DNA from: Acidimicrobiia bacterium
GTDB taxonomy: Bacteria > Actinomycetota > Acidimicrobiia > IMCC26256 > JAENVU01
DNA length: 8,624 nucleotides
Direction of reading: 5' to 3'
NCBI GenBank assembly: GCA_025357995.1
Contig: JANYLF010000085.1
Location: forward strand, 1-8,624
Program-made: the position numbers and the translations under genes
Notes under the pieces: generated by a model
Told to the model about the DNA's origin: nothing
Seen by the model: only the letters and a program-made list of their open reading frames with translations
Database searches by the model: none
In this document: piece by piece, positions 6,727 to 8,624 of the stretch
Position numbering within the stretch: the first letter of the stretch is position 1
How the letters are laid out: the number at the start of each line of letters is the position of its first letter

Positions 6727-7566
6727 TCACACCTGGCAGAAGGGGCAGAAGAACGTGGACCGGCCGCCCACCTTCTCGCGGATGATCCCGCGTCGGCATC
6801 GGTTGCACGCAAGCCCCTCGCGTGCGTACACCTGGTGATGGTCCTGGTAGCCACCCTTACGACCGAAGAGATCCACGTACTGCTCGTCGGCCAGGGACGA
6901 CCCGCGGTACTTCACCCCGTCTTGGAGCACCTCGCCCACCGCGCGGTACAGGCGGCGCACTTCCTCGGGTCGGAGCTCATCGCTCATGCGATCCCACCGC
7001 AGCCCGGCGTGATGGAGTATCTCGTCCGAGTAGATGTTGCCGATGCCCGCGATGAACTTCTGATCCATGAGCGTCGGCTTGAGCTTGGCGTGTTGCCGGG
7101 CGACGAGTTCGCCGAAGTAATCCCAGCTCAGCACGGTCGAAAGGGGGTCCATCCCGAGGTGTGCGAGTTCGTCGACCGCGGCTTCGATGCCGTCGAGCTG
7201 GGTCACGAACATCTCGCCGAAGGTGCGCGGATCGATGAACCGCAGCTGCCCCCCCTGGGTGAACGTGATCACCACATGGGTGTGTTTGGCCAGCGTTTCC
7301 TTGGTGCCCGCGGCACGGCGGAGCTGTCCGGACATGCCGAGGTGCACGACCAGCACGTCGCCACCTTCGAGCTTGAGCAACAGGTACTTACCCCGCCGCT
7401 CGATTCCGGTGATCTTGGCGCCTTCGAGGGCAGACGTGAACTGTTTGCGTTGCTTGTAACGGCGAATCGTGCGCATGCCGGTGACCTCGACGGACTTCAC
7501 CTTCTTGCCCACCACCTCCTTCTCGAGATCGCGGCGCATCACCTCGACCTCAGGTAGTTCCGGCAT
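6727..7566 (-). CDS. mutM: Formamidopyrimidine-DNA glycosylase (Fpg/MutM)
   Basis: MutM excises oxidised purines such as 8-oxoguanine and formamidopyrimidines from DNA, and nicks the strand through its AP-lyase activity. The 279-aa protein has the invariant MPELPEVE start. Pro2 is the nucleophile once Met is removed, and Glu3 is catalytic. Lys60 in RRGKYLL is the conserved DNA-contacting lysine. The helix-two-turn-helix segment LMDQKFIAGIGNIYSDEIL spans 166-184, with Asn177. The C-terminal zinc finger is C-x2-C-x16-C-x2-C (Cys254, 257, 274, 277) with Arg269 at the finger tip. The ATG at 7564-7566 is required by the catalytic N-terminus, although the frame continues upstream to 7677. It overlaps the end of rnc by 17 nt, consistent with translational coupling. 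All catalytic residues are present, so it should be a true Fpg rather than an inactive paralogue. Confidence 0.97.
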   Translation of the reverse strand: MPELPEVEVMRRDLEKEVVGKKVKSVEVTGMRTIRRYKQRKQFTSALEGAKITGIERRGKYLLLKLEGGDVLVVHLGMSGQLRRAAGTKETLAKHTHVVITFTQGGQLRFIDPRTFGEMFVTQLDGIEAAVDELAHLGMDPLSTVLSWDYFGELVARQHAKLKPTLMDQKFIAGIGNIYSDEILHHAGLRWDRMSDELRPEEVRRLYRAVGEVLQDGVKYRGSSLADEQYVDLFGRKGGYQDHHQVYAREGLACNRCRRGIIREKVGGRSTFFCPFCQV

Positions 7567-8290
7567 CCTGACTCCCCCCGACCCGTATCTCCAATGGCGG
7601 ATCGCCCGCCGAAATCCTCTCCCACGCAGCTCGCGCCGAGGCCTGTTCGGCCTGTTTCTTCGAACCCCCCTCGCCATTGCCGAGGGCCTGGCCGTCGAGC
7701 AGAACCGTCGCGAAGAATCGCTTCGCGTGATCGGGCCCCTCGTCGCGCACCTGGTAGCGCGGCAGCCGATCGAAATCGCGCGCCGCGAGCTCTTGGAGCC
7801 GAGTCTTGTAGTCGTCGCCGCCCGGACCGGTCGCCGCGTCCACGATGCGCTGGTCGAGCAAGCGCATCACGACGGTCCAGGCCGCGTCCATTCCGCCGTC
7901 GAGGTACACCGCGGCGATGACGGCCTCCATCGCGTCGGCGAGGATCGACGGCTTGTCACGCCCGCCCGACGAGTCCTCGCCTTTGCCGAGCCGCAGGCAC
8001 GGTCCGAGCGCTATGCCCGCCGCAACCTCGGCCAAGACCTCGGCGTTCACCACGGACGCACGCACCTTCGCGAGTTCGCCCTCTTGATGATGGGCGTAGG
8101 TCCGAAAGATGTGGTCGGTCACCACCACTCCGAGGACTGCATCGCCCAGGAACTCGAGTCGTTCGTTCGAGCCGTCGGCAGGATGCTCGGCGCACCAGGA
8201 TCGGTGCGAGAGGGCCTGGAGCAACACCGTTTCGTCGCGAAACGTCCAGCCCAGGAGCGTCTCGAAGCGCGTGCGGTCGTCGGGCGTCAT
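7550..8290 (-). CDS. rnc: Ribonuclease III
   Basis: RNase III cuts double-stranded RNA with a two-nucleotide 3' overhang. It matures rRNA precursors and processes structured mRNAs. The 246-aa protein has the nuclease domain at about 9-150 with the family signature NERLEFLGDAVLG (42-54). The metal-binding and catalytic residues are all present: Glu43, Glu46, Asp50, Asp119 and Glu122, the last two within LADAMEAVIAAVYLDGG. A double-stranded-RNA-binding domain follows at about 159-226, opening with DYKTRLQELA and containing the GSKKQAEQ motif (209-216) near its last helix. The ATG at 8288-8290 fits the family length. It has only a weak upstream GGGA and lies 17 nt after the acpP stop, so translation may depend on reinitiation after acpP. 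The end overlaps mutM by 17 nt. Length and domain order are normal. Confidence 0.97.
   Translation of the reverse strand: MTPDDRTRFETLLGWTFRDETVLLQALSHRSWCAEHPADGSNERLEFLGDAVLGVVVTDHIFRTYAHHQEGELAKVRASVVNAEVLAEVAAGIALGPCLRLGKGEDSSGGRDKPSILADAMEAVIAAVYLDGGMDAAWTVVMRLLDQRIVDAATGPGGDDYKTRLQELAARDFDRLPRYQVRDEGPDHAKRFFATVLLDGQALGNGEGGSKKQAEQASARAAWERISAGDPPLEIRVGGSQDAGTT
7572..7577 (-). promoter_or_regulatory. Ribosome binding site of mutM inside rnc
   Basis: The minus strand reads GGGGAG, ending 5 nt before the mutM ATG and lying within the last codons of rnc. It supports the MPELPE start and coupled translation of the two genes. Confidence 0.5.
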
Positions 8291-8307
8291 TGTCCCGGGC
8301 GCGGCCG

Positions 8308-8610
8308 TCAGGCCGCGGTTGCTCCCAGGCGAGCCACTACGTAGTCGACTGCGTCTCGCACCGTCTTCAGGTCCCCGAGATCTTCATCGTCGAACGTGAA
8401 CCCGACCGTGCGCTCGCCGAGGTCCTCCTCCAGTGCCTCTACCAGCTCAATCAACGCGAGCGAGTCGGCATGAAGGTCATCGGCGAAACTCGAGTCGAGC
8501 GAGATGGTGTCGTCGTCGATCTCGAGGATTTCGCCGAGATGCGTCCGGACGGCAGCCAACACTTCTGCGGGGCCGATTGGTTCGTGAGTGGAATGGGTTT
8601 CAGCCGGCAT
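8308..8610 (-). CDS. acpP: Acyl carrier protein
   Basis: This 100-aa acidic protein is an acyl carrier protein, the cytosolic carrier of growing acyl chains in type II fatty-acid synthesis. Ser50 in LHADSLALIELV (46-57) is the site for the phosphopantetheine arm, and the four-helix ACP fold is clear. Two features differ from the roughly 78-aa E. coli protein: an N-terminal extension of about a dozen residues, and a loop between helices II and III that is about five residues longer (DLGERTVGFTFDDEDLGDLK, 63-82). The ATG at 8608-8610 has a strong GAGGAGG 3 nt upstream. Its position before rnc matches the classic acpP-rnc arrangement, favouring the primary fatty-acid ACP. A polyketide-type or specialised ACP cannot be excluded from sequence alone. 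Confidence 0.9.
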   Translation of the reverse strand: MPAETHSTHEPIGPAEVLAAVRTHLGEILEIDDDTISLDSSFADDLHADSLALIELVEALEEDLGERTVGFTFDDEDLGDLKTVRDAVDYVVARLGATAA

Positions 8611-8613
8611 ACG

Positions 8614-8620
8614 CCTCCTC
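8614..8620 (-). promoter_or_regulatory. Shine-Dalgarno sequence of acpP
   Basis: The minus strand reads GAGGAGG, a full-strength match ending 3 nt before the acpP ATG. The spacing is short but the match is good, and no competing start lies nearby inside the window. The promoter lies beyond the right edge. Confidence 0.7.
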
Positions 8621-8624
8621 AGTG

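Noticed and set aside
6645..6854. An N-terminal extension of SMC from an ATG at 6854
   Set aside because: It would overlap mutM by 128 nt, has no similarity to SMC N-termini and lacks a ribosome site. The GTG at 6644 has GGAGGAG at ideal spacing.
7567..7677. An N-terminal extension of MutM
   Set aside because: The catalytic proline must follow the initiator Met, so MPELPEVE fixes the start. The extension is out-of-frame rnc sequence.
3981..8344. Other long plus-strand frames (3981-5285, 5298-6662, 6835-7557, 7469-8344)
   Set aside because: All are antisense to smc, mutM or rnc, whose catalytic motifs are unmistakable. They have low-complexity composition and no ribosome sites.
1..8624. CRISPR arrays, toxin-antitoxin pairs, prophage or defence genes
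   Set aside because: No regularly spaced repeats and no small paired genes were seen. All coding capacity is taken by recognisable housekeeping or envelope genes.

Overview
The window is a compact, GC-rich bacterial housekeeping locus in which every supported gene lies on the minus strand. In transcription order (right to left) the genes are: acyl carrier protein (8308-8610), ribonuclease III (7550-8290), formamidopyrimidine-DNA glycosylase (6727-7566), SMC chromosome condensation ATPase (3153-6644), an MscS-family mechanosensitive channel (2115-3143), the signal recognition particle receptor FtsY (768-1901), and the first 167 codons of an exported PQQ-like beta-propeller lipoprotein that runs off the left edge (1-503). 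The gene order, base composition, GTG starts and protein flavour (FtsY with its own N-terminal membrane helix, propeller blades with a CSGxPxTC motif) point to a high-GC actinobacterium. My best guess is the class Acidimicrobiia, but that is a judgement from protein style, not a search result.

Right part, 6645-8624: acpP, rnc and mutM form a tight operon-like group. There are 17 nt between acpP and rnc, and rnc and mutM overlap by 17 nt. The acpP-rnc-mutM-smc-ftsY order is a long-known bacterial neighbourhood joining fatty-acid synthesis, RNA processing, DNA repair, chromosome condensation and protein targeting. An 82-nt gap with a GC-rich hairpin separates mutM from smc, whose GTG start is fixed by a strong Shine-Dalgarno sequence.

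Middle, 1902-6644: smc is full length, with all ATPase motifs and a hinge. The MscS-like gene follows its amber stop after only 9 nt and in the same reading frame. It sits where many actinobacteria have ftsY directly or an unrelated small gene. A 213-nt gap before ftsY holds two diverged, tandem, hairpin-forming repeat units that look like a REP-type element.

Left part, 1-1901: ftsY is complete, with a membrane helix, a Pro/Glu-rich linker and an intact NG GTPase. It is not followed by ffh but by a 264-nt gap containing a 14-bp direct repeat that may be a decayed insertion-sequence end, and then by the propeller lipoprotein.

I found no CRISPR array, tRNA, rRNA, prophage, intact transposase or defence system. 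I see no convincing new biological system here. The items most worth a second look are the tandem palindromes at 1949-2044, the 685-726 repeat, the in-frame smc/mscS junction and the truncated Cys-motif propeller.
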